Positions 7,632 through 16,078 of a stretch of 64,000 nucleotides of DNA are shown piece after piece. The notes below the pieces were generated by a model, which searched no databases, had not been told where the DNA came from, and worked only from the letters and a program-made list of their open reading frames with translations. Position 1 is the stretch's first letter; each line of letters opens with the position of its first letter. Source of the DNA: an uncultured Aquimarina sp. (GTDB lineage Bacteria > Bacteroidota > Bacteroidia > Flavobacteriales > Flavobacteriaceae); NCBI RefSeq assembly GCF_947500065.1, contig NZ_CANMQT010000002.1, forward strand, positions 62,001 to 126,000. Reading direction: 5' to 3'. A program made the position numbers and the translations under genes.

Positions 7632-9299
7632 TTATCTGATTACAACTTTCTTGGTAATCTTTGTGTTTTTTGATGTATCAGTAATTGAGATAAAATACAC
7701 TCCACTATCATTTGAAGAGATATCCAATACAGAATTTTTATTATCCATTTTCCCTGACCCTACTTGTTGTCCTATTATATTAAAAAGATCATAGGTCAAC
7801 TTACTTCCTGAGTTATTAGCAACGTTAAACACCCCATCAGATGGGTTAGGATACAATGCAATATCACGATCTAATTCATCATTTTCATCTACACTTAATA
7901 ATAGTTCCTCAGATAATGAATCTAAAGTAGTTTGCCCTGTATTTGCAGGATCTAACCAATTTGACAACCTTGTACTGTTAGTTGTTCCAAAATCCCATGA
8001 TATATCAAAACGACCGTACCAATCTTCAGTACCGTTATCATTAGTCCCTGAGCAAGCTGCAAATCCACCAGCTAATTGACCTATAATTCTACCATTAGGA
8101 TCAAACAATGCAGAACCTGATGAACCTGGTTCTGTAACTCCAAGATCCCAACCTTGATTCGCACCTCCTCCTATAATCCTCCATAGCTCTGTAGTAGGGT
8201 TTCCATTAAACGTACGAATAAAGTATTCAGGAGCATTATCATCTCTACACACTTTCATAATATCTCCTGAAGGATGGTGAATCCCTACTGTATAAGAAGG
8301 TATAGCTCCTGTTCTATCCCATCCTGCCCATTCTAGGTCCCAAGAATCATCAAGACCTCCGGTAATTTCAATCAATTCAAAATCAGTCTCGCTATTCTGA
8401 GCTAAAACTGTAGCTCCACTTGTAGTTTGAAAATAATTACTTGGACCATTATCTGTACTATTAGTAATAGCAGCGCACACATTATTTGTACTAATCCAAT
8501 TAAACCTAAAAGTCCAATTTGCCTCTCCTCCCGAACAGTGATTTGCTGTTAATAGATAAGGAGCAGCATTATTACTAGTATTATTTATAAGCGTACCCGT
8601 ACACCAATCACTACCGTTATTAAGAATAAGAGCAACTCCTTTTTTCACATTATCTTTTATTGAATTAAAATCAGCACCTATATCACAATTAACATCTTGA
8701 TTACAATCTCCAGAATCATTTAATCTTTTTAGATGAGTTTCATAATTAGCAACAGTTCTATATCCATGCACTACAGTACCAATATTTAACTTACTCAATC
8801 CTTTTACATTTGAAGGCTCATAAAATTCTATAGTTATCTTTTCTCCATCAGCTATCCAAGTCCCTAAAGATTTATTATCATTATTCATCTTACTAGTATA
8901 AGCTCCCAAGACAAAAGATTTGTCATCATTATATAAGTGCACAGAAGCTCCTTCCGCTAAGTCAAATAAATCAAAAATAAAATTTAAGGTATTTGCCCCT
9001 TCAGATTTAATGGAAAGTCTCCATATCTGATCCCCATTATTCAATTCTTCAAGGACACCAGAATTATTCATGTTTAAATCAACATCAAACTCATGTCCAA
9101 ATCTAAACGGTTTAGACCTTATTAAATCATTTACCTTGTCTTCTTCTTGAATTTTCTTAAGATCAAAAGAAGGCATACTTATCGTTGGTATGCTTTTGCT
9201 CAGCTTAGAAAATGAGCTTCTCGGAGCCTCGTTTGTAATTTGACTACTAGCAATCATACACCAAAGTATTGCTGCAGTACATAAAATAATTTTTTTCAT
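7632..9299 (-). CDS. Secreted S1-type serine protease (lysyl-endopeptidase-like), T9SS sorted
   Basis: This 555-aa protein has a signal peptide (MKKIILCTAAILWCMIASSQ), an N-terminal pro-region to about residue 200, and a trypsin-fold catalytic domain. Likely triad residues are H254 in LLTANHC, D306 in NSETDFELI and S394 in EPGSSGSALFD. The Cys-rich segment before the catalytic domain (GDCNQDVNCDIG) is typical of lysyl-endopeptidase relatives. The C-terminal 80 residues (LYPNPSDGVFNV and following, ending in KKVVIR) are a T9SS type A sorting signal, so export to the surface or medium is expected. It is a tandem paralog of the gene at 9623-11281. Cleavage specificity cannot be read from sequence. 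Confidence 0.87.
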   Translation of the reverse strand: MKKIILCTAAILWCMIASSQITNEAPRSSFSKLSKSIPTISMPSFDLKKIQEEDKVNDLIRSKPFRFGHEFDVDLNMNNSGVLEELNNGDQIWRLSIKSEGANTLNFIFDLFDLAEGASVHLYNDDKSFVLGAYTSKMNNDNKSLGTWIADGEKITIEFYEPSNVKGLSKLNIGTVVHGYRTVANYETHLKRLNDSGDCNQDVNCDIGADFNSIKDNVKKGVALILNNGSDWCTGTLINNTSNNAAPYLLTANHCSGGEANWTFRFNWISTNNVCAAITNSTDNGPSNYFQTTSGATVLAQNSETDFELIEITGGLDDSWDLEWAGWDRTGAIPSYTVGIHHPSGDIMKVCRDDNAPEYFIRTFNGNPTTELWRIIGGGANQGWDLGVTEPGSSGSALFDPNGRIIGQLAGGFAACSGTNDNGTEDWYGRFDISWDFGTTNSTRLSNWLDPANTGQTTLDSLSEELLLSVDENDELDRDIALYPNPSDGVFNVANNSGSKLTYDLFNIIGQQVGSGKMDNKNSVLDISSNDSGVYFISITDTSKNTKITKKVVIR

Positions 9300-9622
9300 A
9301 ATATTTATGTGATCTATTTAAGTTAGTTTTACGTGTTTACTGAATTATTAGAAAGATGTAAATTATACACCTTCCTACAAATAATAACAGGACAACTCGT
9401 TAAAACCCTACCGAATTTTAACAAAAATAATCAATTAGTTACTATATTAACAAGTTACTTATCTCATATAATAATAAATTAAGCTCAGGCACTATCCTAA
9501 ATACATTTCTATTGATCAAATAATATGTGATTCAACAACATATTTAAAAATCCTTGATAAACAAAAGATCCTTGAACTATACCCAAGAACCTTTTCTTTA
9601 TTTTATATAAAACTATTAATGC
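9300..9622. other. Intergenic spacer between the two protease genes
   Basis: This AT-rich stretch has no credible ORF. The 5' flank of the left gene (about 9300-9340: ATATTTATGTGATC, then AAGTTAGTTTT) resembles the 5' flank of the right gene (11282-11315: ATATTTCTGTGATT, then AAGTTAGTCTT). The duplication therefore included the leader. A weak imperfect hairpin near 9560-9597 could terminate the upstream protease gene. Confidence 0.5.
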
Positions 9623-11281
9623 TTAATTGATTACTATTTTCTTAGTAATCTTTGTGTTTTTTGATGTATCAACAATTGAAATAAAATACACTCCTCTACC
9701 ATTGGAAGAAATATCCAACACAGCATCCTGACCTTTCATTTCACCATTACTAACTTGTTTACCAGTTATATCAAAAAGACTATAAGTCAATCTATTTTCA
9801 GCTTTATTTATTAAATTAAATCTTCCATTAGACGGATTAGGATATAAGAGTACTGTATTATTATCTAACTCGTTTTCATCTACACTTAAAACAGTATTAT
9901 ATGAAATAGAATTTAATGTTGTCGCACCAGTATTTCCAGGATCTAGCCAATTAGACAGTCTCGTAGCATTTGTTGTCCCAAAATTCCAAGAAATATCAAA
10001 TCTACCATATACATCACGTTGATTATTATCATTAGTCCCTGAACAAGCTGCGGATCCACCTGCCAACTGCCCAACAATTCTTCCATTAGAGTCAAACAAA
10101 GGAGACCCTGAAGATCCTTGTTCTGTAACTCCGAGATCCCAATTTGCCACATTCCACATTTCAGTCGTAGAATTTCCATTAAAACTAATGATCGTTTTAG
10201 TCAGTGGCTCATTTTCTCTACACACTTTCATTATATCACCTGAAGGGTGATGAATTCCAACGACAAAACTAGATGGAACATTCCCAGTTCTATCCCAACC
10301 TGCAAACTCAAGATCCCAAGAATTATCAAGCCCACCATCCAATCGCAGTAACCTAACATCAGATTCAGAGTTAACAGCTAACCTAGTAGCTCCACTTGTT
10401 GTTTGATTTACTGTAGCATCCGTACTATTAACTATTGTTGCACAAGAAGGATTAGGACTTATCCAATTAAATCGAAAAGCCCAAGTCGATTCAGGACCAG
10501 CATCACAATGATTAGCCGTTAAGAAAAAAGGTGCTCCATCGTTATTTGTATTATTAATCAATCCTCCAGAACATACAAATCCCTGCATAATAACAAAACC
10601 TACAGAATGCTTTAATCTATCTTTTATTGAATCGTAATCAGCACCTATTGAACAATCCACATCTTGATTACAATCACCTGAACTATTTAGAGCTTTTTCT
10701 TGAACATCAGCATCAGTAATAGATCTATACCCATGTACTACTCTTCCCAAATTTAAATCTCCTTGACCAATAACATTTTTAGGCTCTCTATATTCTATCA
10801 AAACTTTTTCTCCTGCCACCATCCAAGTTCCTAACATTTCATCAGAACGATTAAACACATTTGTATATGCTCCTAAAACATCAGTTTTATCATCATTATA
10901 CAAATAAATCGTGGCACCTGTAGGAACATTATATTTGTTAAAAACAAAATTTAAAGATTTTGCCCCTTCAGAATAAATTCCAATTCTATAGATATGATCT
11001 CCATTAGGAAGTACATCTAATGTTCCCTCTTTTTTAATATCAACATTTACTTTAAATTCATGACCAAATCTATAAGGTTTGGATCTATCCGAATCGTTTA
11101 TCTCGTCCTCTGCTTTAATTTTTTCTAAATTAAATGTCGGCATCTTGATTTCTGAAACACTTTTGTTCATCGATTTACTGAAGTCTTCGCTAAAACTAGC
11201 GGGGCTCCCTTCGTTGGTAACTTGACTACTCGCAATCAAACACCAAAGCAATGCTGTAGTAGCTAAAATAATTTTTTTCAT
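9623..11281 (-). CDS. Secreted S1-type serine protease, paralog, T9SS sorted
   Basis: This is a second lysyl-endopeptidase-like protease of 552 aa from the ATG at 11281. The reading frame extends upstream to 11353, but the signal peptide MKKIILATTALLWCLIASSQ begins at 11281 and matches its neighbour almost residue for residue. Catalytic motifs are FFLTANHCDAG (His), NSESDVRLLRL (Asp) and EQGSSGSPLFD (Ser). The C-terminus (LLYPNPSNGRFNL to KKIVIN) is a T9SS type A signal. Divergence from the left copy is greatest in the loops around the active site, for example a shorter segment before WDLGVTEQGSSGS, so specificity may differ. Confidence 0.86.
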   Translation of the reverse strand: MKKIILATTALLWCLIASSQVTNEGSPASFSEDFSKSMNKSVSEIKMPTFNLEKIKAEDEINDSDRSKPYRFGHEFKVNVDIKKEGTLDVLPNGDHIYRIGIYSEGAKSLNFVFNKYNVPTGATIYLYNDDKTDVLGAYTNVFNRSDEMLGTWMVAGEKVLIEYREPKNVIGQGDLNLGRVVHGYRSITDADVQEKALNSSGDCNQDVDCSIGADYDSIKDRLKHSVGFVIMQGFVCSGGLINNTNNDGAPFFLTANHCDAGPESTWAFRFNWISPNPSCATIVNSTDATVNQTTSGATRLAVNSESDVRLLRLDGGLDNSWDLEFAGWDRTGNVPSSFVVGIHHPSGDIMKVCRENEPLTKTIISFNGNSTTEMWNVANWDLGVTEQGSSGSPLFDSNGRIVGQLAGGSAACSGTNDNNQRDVYGRFDISWNFGTTNATRLSNWLDPGNTGATTLNSISYNTVLSVDENELDNNTVLLYPNPSNGRFNLINKAENRLTYSLFDITGKQVSNGEMKGQDAVLDISSNGRGVYFISIVDTSKNTKITKKIVIN

Positions 11282-11492
11282 AATATTTCTGTGATTCATT
11301 AAGTTAGTCTTTTTTTTTGTATTTATATAATAATTCGTATGCCTAAAAAACATCTCTATTCATTAATAATAACAGGATAATTTATCAAAACCCCACCAGC
11401 TCTTAACAAAATTAGTTAATTAATTCTAATCTTAGTTGTAAAACCAGTACATTTCGACATCAAAAACTTATTGCTTAAAATTTGATTACGAA

Positions 11493-13256
11493 ATGCCTTT
11501 ACAGATAGAATCCAACCCTTTACTTGACAGATTACCTCCTCATCTTAAGCAATTTATCAAACCTCAAAACTATGATGAGTACACCTCGATTGATCAAGCT
11601 GTATGGAGGTATGTAATGCGTAAAAATATAGCTTCACTAAGCAAAGTTGCTCATAACTCTTATTTAACAGGCTTGAAAAAAACCGGTATTTCTATTGATG
11701 AAATCCCTAGTATGTATGGAATGAACCGAATTCTAAAAGAAATTGGGTGGGCCGCGGTTGCTGTAGATGGCTTTATTCCTCCCAATGCATTTATGGAATT
11801 CCAGGCATATAATATACTCGTTATTGCATCAGACATTAGGCAATTAGAAAATATAGAATACACGCCTGCTCCTGACATTATTCATGAAGCGGCAGGACAT
11901 GCTCCAATTATAGCTAATCCTGATTATGCAGAATATTTACGTCGTTTTGGTAAAATTGGATGCAAAGCTATTTCTTCTAAAAAGGATTACGATATGTACG
12001 AAGCTGTTCGTACACTATCAATCCTAAAAGAATCACCTGATACCGATCCTGTAACTATAGAAAATGCAGAAAAGAGAGTCAATGAACTACAAAATCAAAA
12101 ATCAGAACCTTCAGAAATGGCTTTGATTAGGAACCTACATTGGTGGACGGTAGAATATGGTCTTATAGGAAGTGTAGATGACCCAAAAATTTACGGTGCA
12201 GGACTACTTTCTTCTATTGGAGAAAGTGAATGGTGTATGACCAATAATGTAACTAAGCTTCCTTATATTCCTGATGCTGCGTTTCAAGATTTTGATATTA
12301 CAAAGCCTCAACCTCAATTATTTGTAACTCCAGATTTTGCATATCTATGTCAAGTACTCGAAGAATTTGCGGACACTATGGCTTTACGTAAAGGAGGACA
12401 TCGCGGGCTAGCTAAACTTATTGAGTCTCAAAACCTAGGAACTATAGAACTAAGTACTGGCTTACAAATTTCTGGAACCTTCACTAGAATGATCAAAAAT
12501 GAAGATAACGAAGTTATTTATTTTGAAACCAAAGGTCCTACTGCACTCTCGTTCAGAGAAAAAGAATTGATTGGTCAAGGAATTGATGCACACCCTAACG
12601 GATTCAGATCTCCTCTTGGAAAATTAAAAGGTATTAATCTAGCGATAGAAAACATGTCCCCAAGAGACCTAAAGGCATACAATTTTTATGATGGCGAACA
12701 TATCGAATTTGAGTTCGAAAGTGGAATTACTGTTGCCGGAATAAATATTACTGGAATACGAAACATAAAAGGAGAACTTATTCTTATTCAGTTTAAAGAG
12801 TGTACTATTAAGTACAAAGATGAATACTTATTTAAACCTGAATGGGGTACTTTCGATTTTGCCGTAGGAAAAGAGATCGTATCGGCTTTCTCCGGGCCAG
12901 CAGACGACTATTCGTTTGATATGGTTACTCATAATCCAGATATGAATACTATAAAAAGAACATACACTCCAAAAGAAGAAGAGTTACATTCACTATATCA
13001 AGCTGTTAAACATGTAAGAAATGGAGAAAACACCAAATTTTCTCTTGAAGCTGTTTTCGCAATTATCAAAAAAGATCACTGCGAAGATTGGTTATTACCC
13101 ATTGAGATCTATGAATTGATCTACAACAGAGATTCCAATTTTGCTGATCACATCTTAAAACATCTGGAAAACATTAAAGCTAAAAAACCAGAGATAAAAC
13201 ATTTGATTGATAGCGGTATTGAAATCATTGCTCAAAATGCTTTAATAGGATCGTAA
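11493..13256 (+). CDS. Phenylalanine 4-monooxygenase, long form
   Basis: This is a pterin-dependent aromatic amino acid hydroxylase that converts phenylalanine to tyrosine. The iron site is visible as HEAAGH (H131 and H136), with E170 in DMYEAVRTL a plausible third ligand. Residues 1-330 cover the catalytic domain. Residues from about 330 to 587 form a long C-terminal part with no function I can assign, so it is about twice the length of the compact proteobacterial enzyme. Such long versions occur in Bacteroidota. It is a single-gene unit ending in a strong hairpin. The paa operon nearby suggests a shared role in aromatic amino acid use, though Phe hydroxylation leads to tyrosine, not phenylacetate. 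Confidence 0.88.
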   Translation: MPLQIESNPLLDRLPPHLKQFIKPQNYDEYTSIDQAVWRYVMRKNIASLSKVAHNSYLTGLKKTGISIDEIPSMYGMNRILKEIGWAAVAVDGFIPPNAFMEFQAYNILVIASDIRQLENIEYTPAPDIIHEAAGHAPIIANPDYAEYLRRFGKIGCKAISSKKDYDMYEAVRTLSILKESPDTDPVTIENAEKRVNELQNQKSEPSEMALIRNLHWWTVEYGLIGSVDDPKIYGAGLLSSIGESEWCMTNNVTKLPYIPDAAFQDFDITKPQPQLFVTPDFAYLCQVLEEFADTMALRKGGHRGLAKLIESQNLGTIELSTGLQISGTFTRMIKNEDNEVIYFETKGPTALSFREKELIGQGIDAHPNGFRSPLGKLKGINLAIENMSPRDLKAYNFYDGEHIEFEFESGITVAGINITGIRNIKGELILIQFKECTIKYKDEYLFKPEWGTFDFAVGKEIVSAFSGPADDYSFDMVTHNPDMNTIKRTYTPKEEELHSLYQAVKHVRNGENTKFSLEAVFAIIKKDHCEDWLLPIEIYELIYNRDSNFADHILKHLENIKAKKPEIKHLIDSGIEIIAQNALIGS

Positions 13257-13265
13257 ATAATATAT

Positions 13266-13308
13266 ACTTGTTCGAAAACATCCTTGCTAGATACGTTTTC
13301 GAACAAGT
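13266..13308. terminator. Rho-independent terminator after the hydroxylase gene
   Basis: ACTTGTTCGAAAAC (13266-13279) and GTTTTCGAACAAGT (13295-13308) form a perfect 14-bp stem with a 15-nt loop between convergent genes. The U-tract is short (TATTT). Confidence 0.8.
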
Positions 13309-13319
13309 TATTTCCACTT

Positions 13320-13937
13320 TCATTGAATTCGTATTCCTATACCTACATTATGAGTTACACTCGATAATTCACTAAAATTCAACCTATAACTCACAAACCA
13401 TTTCCCTTTTCGATTGTATTGCAAACCCAGACTTATATTACTAAACTGCTCTTGATTGCCTCCTAATTCTCCAAAACCGTACAAACCACTTCTATATATT
13501 GGCGGATGTTCTATAGTGGTTGTAGATTTAATTTCTCTAGGCACTTTTAATTTATACGAAAGACTACTATTTAACAATTCTCCTTTTAAGAGGTTATAAC
13601 TATAGATTTCTATATCTTCATTATGCAATGTATCCTTATACTCTCTAGCCTCTTCAAAAAGATGTTTTTCTCCTTCAGAAATCTCTTGTTTTTTTCTTAT
13701 TACTATTTTAGAATTATCTCCTTTAACAACCTTCGGAACATACACTGTTTTGTATTTAATGGTTTGAAGATGAAAAGTATCTATTTTAGTTTGCCAGATT
13801 GTATCCACTACCTTAGTTATTTTTGGCTTGGTATCCGAAACCTTTGGACTAACACATTGTCTTTGTATCAAAAAAAAGATTGACAATCCAACAATTATAA
13901 TCAGCATTCCTTTTTCACTTGACATTTTTTGTAACAT
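13320..13937 (-). CDS. Membrane-anchored protein in lysis cassette, unrecognised (spanin-like position)
   Basis: This 205-aa protein has one N-terminal membrane segment (GMLIIIVGLSIFFLIQ, about residues 10-25), then a charged extracytoplasmic part with a helical stretch (about 85-115) and a C-terminal region rich in beta-type residues (YGFGELGGNQEQF to GIGIRIQ). Rz-type spanins also have an N-terminal anchor plus helix and sit after holin/endolysin genes, but no sequence family was recognised. The C-terminal part looks more like an outer-membrane-associated strand set. A terminator-like hairpin just upstream (13977-14007) may uncouple it from the gene before it. Confidence 0.5.
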   Translation of the reverse strand: MLQKMSSEKGMLIIIVGLSIFFLIQRQCVSPKVSDTKPKITKVVDTIWQTKIDTFHLQTIKYKTVYVPKVVKGDNSKIVIRKKQEISEGEKHLFEEAREYKDTLHNEDIEIYSYNLLKGELLNSSLSYKLKVPREIKSTTTIEHPPIYRSGLYGFGELGGNQEQFSNISLGLQYNRKGKWFVSYRLNFSELSSVTHNVGIGIRIQ

Positions 13938-13976
13938 ATATTTTCATTTAGAACAAAAATTATTTTATACACTTAA

Positions 13977-14007
13977 AACCGACCTTATCTAAATAATAAG
14001 ATCGGTT
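13977..14007 (-). terminator. Terminator-like hairpin after the tail-fibre-like gene
   Basis: AACCGACCTTAT (13977-13988) pairs with ATAAGATCGGTT (13996-14007) with one mismatch and a 7-nt loop. On the minus strand it is followed by TTTTAAG. It lies just beyond the stop at 14021. Confidence 0.65.
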
Positions 14008-14020
14008 CCTACATTATTAC

Positions 14021-14587
14021 CTAAGAAAGATCTACCAATGTATATTCTACTAATAGTGAGATTTTGCACTTTCCATCAATCGCGCTTGGAGGATTATCGG
14101 ATGGGTTAGCAGCGTACTTAATCTGTATACCACTATTAATAAAACCAGAGTCTACAGCGATATCAAAATTATTTCCCGGCTCTGCTGATCTCTTATTAAT
14201 CAACACCCCATTATCCTGAAGATCAAAACCATAAAGTACCGTTGCAATTCCTTGGTCAGAAATTTCTTGATTAGAATAATCACAGGTTAAGGAAAACCCA
14301 AATAAATCATTAACGGTATATCCTTCTATCGGTTTTACGAATGTTTTTATAGCATCCACCAATATCATTTTATTTTCTCCTGGAGCTGGAATTACATCAA
14401 GCATTCTAAATGACTGATCTATTGTATTTACCTCTCCAGATAAATCAATGATAACCTTTGATACTTTTTTAATTGACTCTGATGATACATCGAATATAGT
14501 ATCTAACAAATCTTCATACTGTTCTTGAGTAGGCTTGTCGCCTGTTTCGAAGTATGATTTTAATTCTTCTTTTGTTTTTATTGACAT
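14021..14587 (-). CDS. Tail-fibre-like protein
   Basis: This 188-aa protein has an N-terminal segment (IKTKEELKSYFETGDKPTQE, residues 3-22) resembling a motif that I recall at the start of Bacteroidota phage tail-fibre and baseplate-associated proteins. The rest is beta-rich and ends in CKISLLVEYTLVDL. There is no signal peptide. It follows the holin gene after a 201-nt spacer that contains a gene remnant. The function is not established. The assignment rests on the N-terminal motif and on its phage-type neighbours. Confidence 0.5.
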   Translation of the reverse strand: MSIKTKEELKSYFETGDKPTQEQYEDLLDTIFDVSSESIKKVSKVIIDLSGEVNTIDQSFRMLDVIPAPGENKMILVDAIKTFVKPIEGYTVNDLFGFSLTCDYSNQEISDQGIATVLYGFDLQDNGVLINKRSAEPGNNFDIAVDSGFINSGIQIKYAANPSDNPPSAIDGKCKISLLVEYTLVDLS

Positions 14588-14634
14588 TCTTATTTCTTTA
14601 AAAAATTATTAAATTATTTTTCCTTTGAAAATTA

Positions 14635-14770
14635 CTACACTCTAGCTATTTCTACTCTTGAGTTCACCCTGTTATTATCCTTATCACTACCTGCCAGGCG
14701 TAACACATATTTAGGATTTCTGTTAAATTAGTATCTATTGTGATTTCAACGAAGAAATAACCAGAGGGTA
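14635..14770 (-). pseudogene. Frameshifted remnant of a small beta-rich gene
   Basis: On the minus strand from 14768 one frame reads PSGYFFVEITIDTNLTEI, then loses coding character. A second frame takes over and reads PKYVLRLAGSDKDNNRVNSR, then VEIARV and a stop at 14635-14637. Joining them needs one frameshift near the TAACAGAAATCC run. Both pieces look like real protein, and no start is present. It is probably the C-terminal end of a lost lysis- or tail-associated gene. This is read directly from the sequence, without homology support. Confidence 0.4.
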
Positions 14771-14788
14771 GCTATTTTAAGTATCTCT

Positions 14789-15199
14789 TTATTTTTTTCC
14801 TTCTTTAGAGATGCTACTTATCGTATCTGAAAGACCTCCTGACTTTAGTAAGCTTACTAACGCCTTAAAGAGATCAATACCATAAATTTTATTGAAGTTT
14901 TCTAAAATAGATTTTATCTCAGTAATGGCAACAAACCCAGCAATAATCTTAAGAAAAGGAACCTCATCTACGATAAAGGTTTCTAATAAGAATGATGCGA
15001 GAATTACCAAATTGTAGATAAAAAACTTAGAGATCGTATTACCTATACGTTCGCTACTGATCGGAATTTTTCTCTTATAGGATGCATATGAACCTGTAAT
15101 AAAATCCACCAAAATCAGAAAGACCATCGTCATCATTACGCCATTAATAGGCGACAAAATTGTAAGCAACCAAAATGCCATACTTATGATTTTATCCAT
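14789..15199 (-). CDS. Phage-type holin
   Basis: This 136-aa membrane protein has hydrophobic segments at about residues 4-16, 18-35 and 58-95 (for example GVMMTMVFLILVDFITGSYA and NLVILASFLLETFIVDEV), followed by a charged C-terminal tail. This matches the toxin-secretion/phage-lysis holin family (Bacteriophage_holin_4 type). Such holins let endolysin reach the wall at a timed moment. The start codon overlaps the end of the endolysin gene by 8 nt, so the two are translationally coupled. Confidence 0.77.
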   Translation of the reverse strand: MDKIISMAFWLLTILSPINGVMMTMVFLILVDFITGSYASYKRKIPISSERIGNTISKFFIYNLVILASFLLETFIVDEVPFLKIIAGFVAITEIKSILENFNKIYGIDLFKALVSLLKSGGLSDTISSISKEGKK

Positions 15200-15620
15200 C
15201 TTTAGTTAATTTTTTATACTCTAATACTCTATTCTTTGGATATGCTTGTATGCATACCTTATTGTTTTGATTGCCTCCCAAAACATACACAAATCCTTTC
15301 GTCTCTTTGATGAAGAAACCTACATGACCTTTCCAGCTATTAGGACTTTCTCGCCACAGCACCACAACATCTCCAACACTAGGAGAATTAGTAGATTGCC
15401 CGATATTAAGCCAACTACGGGCATTAAGCTTACCAGAATAGGAATAGCCAGATTTTTTAGCCACCCAATTAGCAAATGCACTGCACCAAGCAGTTTCATC
15501 ATGCAATTGTGCACCGTTAAAACCTAATTCATTAAAATAGGAAACAATTTGTGGATGATCCTTGGAGCCATTAATCTCCTTAACGCCATACTGTGATAGC
15601 GCCATTTCTAAAATATTCAT
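15192..15620 (-). CDS. TIGR02594-type cysteine peptidoglycan hydrolase (endolysin-like)
   Basis: This 142-aa protein matches the NlpC/CHAP-like TIGR02594 pattern. DETAWCSAFANWVAKKSG (about residues 42-59) holds the catalytic Cys, GDVVVLWRESPNSWKGHVGFF (about 83-103) the catalytic His, and VLGGNQNNKV (about 113-122) the final strand. Such enzymes act as phage endolysins or cell-wall amidases/peptidases. It has no signal peptide, so it would need the overlapping holin to reach the wall. It is the first gene of the leftward lysis cassette. Confidence 0.82.
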   Translation of the reverse strand: MNILEMALSQYGVKEINGSKDHPQIVSYFNELGFNGAQLHDETAWCSAFANWVAKKSGYSYSGKLNARSWLNIGQSTNSPSVGDVVVLWRESPNSWKGHVGFFIKETKGFVYVLGGNQNNKVCIQAYPKNRVLEYKKLTKDG

Positions 15621-15684
15621 ACGTTAAAAATGTTTTGATTACTTCTACGAAAATGATTCTATTCAAAAAAGATCTATACTACTT

Positions 15685-15704
15685 TATCACTAAGATTAGT
15701 GATA
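15685..15704. promoter_or_regulatory. Palindrome upstream of the lysis cassette, candidate operator
   Basis: TATCACTAA (15685-15693) and TTAGTGATA (15696-15704) are perfect 9-bp arms around GA. It lies 65 bp upstream of the endolysin start, where a regulator could block transcription. It does not match the TACAGAAT half-sites beside the S24 repressor. On the plus strand a T-run follows, but no plus-strand gene ends here. Confidence 0.4.
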
Positions 15705-15985
15705 CTTTTTTGAGGATTCTTTTGAATTGAATTCATCAAGCAGAACTTGATTAATTGTACTAAAAAGTGAAGATTTTTGGGCGTAATTATAAACCTGCAG
15801 GAGCCTAAAAACCTATTCTTTTTTTGTACCTAATTACAGTAAACTGTTATTGTACTATTATCATCAATTCGTCATTAAAAACAATGATCAACAGCACGTT
15901 GAAAAGCGTATACAAATATACGAATACACCAAGGCTTTATAAAGGTTTTCACCCTTTACTTACTGCAACTACGGGAGTAAAAAAC
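15705..15985. other. Spacer upstream of lysis cassette, no gene seen
   Basis: This AT-rich DNA lies between the candidate operator and the carboxypeptidase terminator. The open frames in it have no coding character. The lysis cassette promoter should be in or next to it, but I see no convincing TTG/TAnnTTTG pair. Confidence 0.5.
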
Positions 15986-16026
15986 AAGGCTGGATTCTAC
16001 AGTAAACAACCATAGAATCCAGCCTT
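15986..16026 (-). terminator. Rho-independent terminator of the M14 peptidase gene
   Basis: AAGGCTGGATTCTA (15986-15999) and TAGAATCCAGCCTT (16013-16026) form a perfect 14-bp stem with a 13-nt loop. A GTTTTTTACT tract follows on the minus strand. Confidence 0.88.
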
Positions 16027-16078
16027 CTTAAAAAAAATATTTCCCCTTTCTGCTATAGATAATTACAGAAGGAAATTC

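Noticed and set aside
15621..15985. S24 operator copy in front of the lysis cassette
   Set aside because: No TACAGAAT or ATTCTGTA half-site was found; only an unrelated palindrome is present.
15824..16015. Short plus-strand ORF
   Set aside because: It runs through a terminator hairpin, has no family pattern and is low in coding character.
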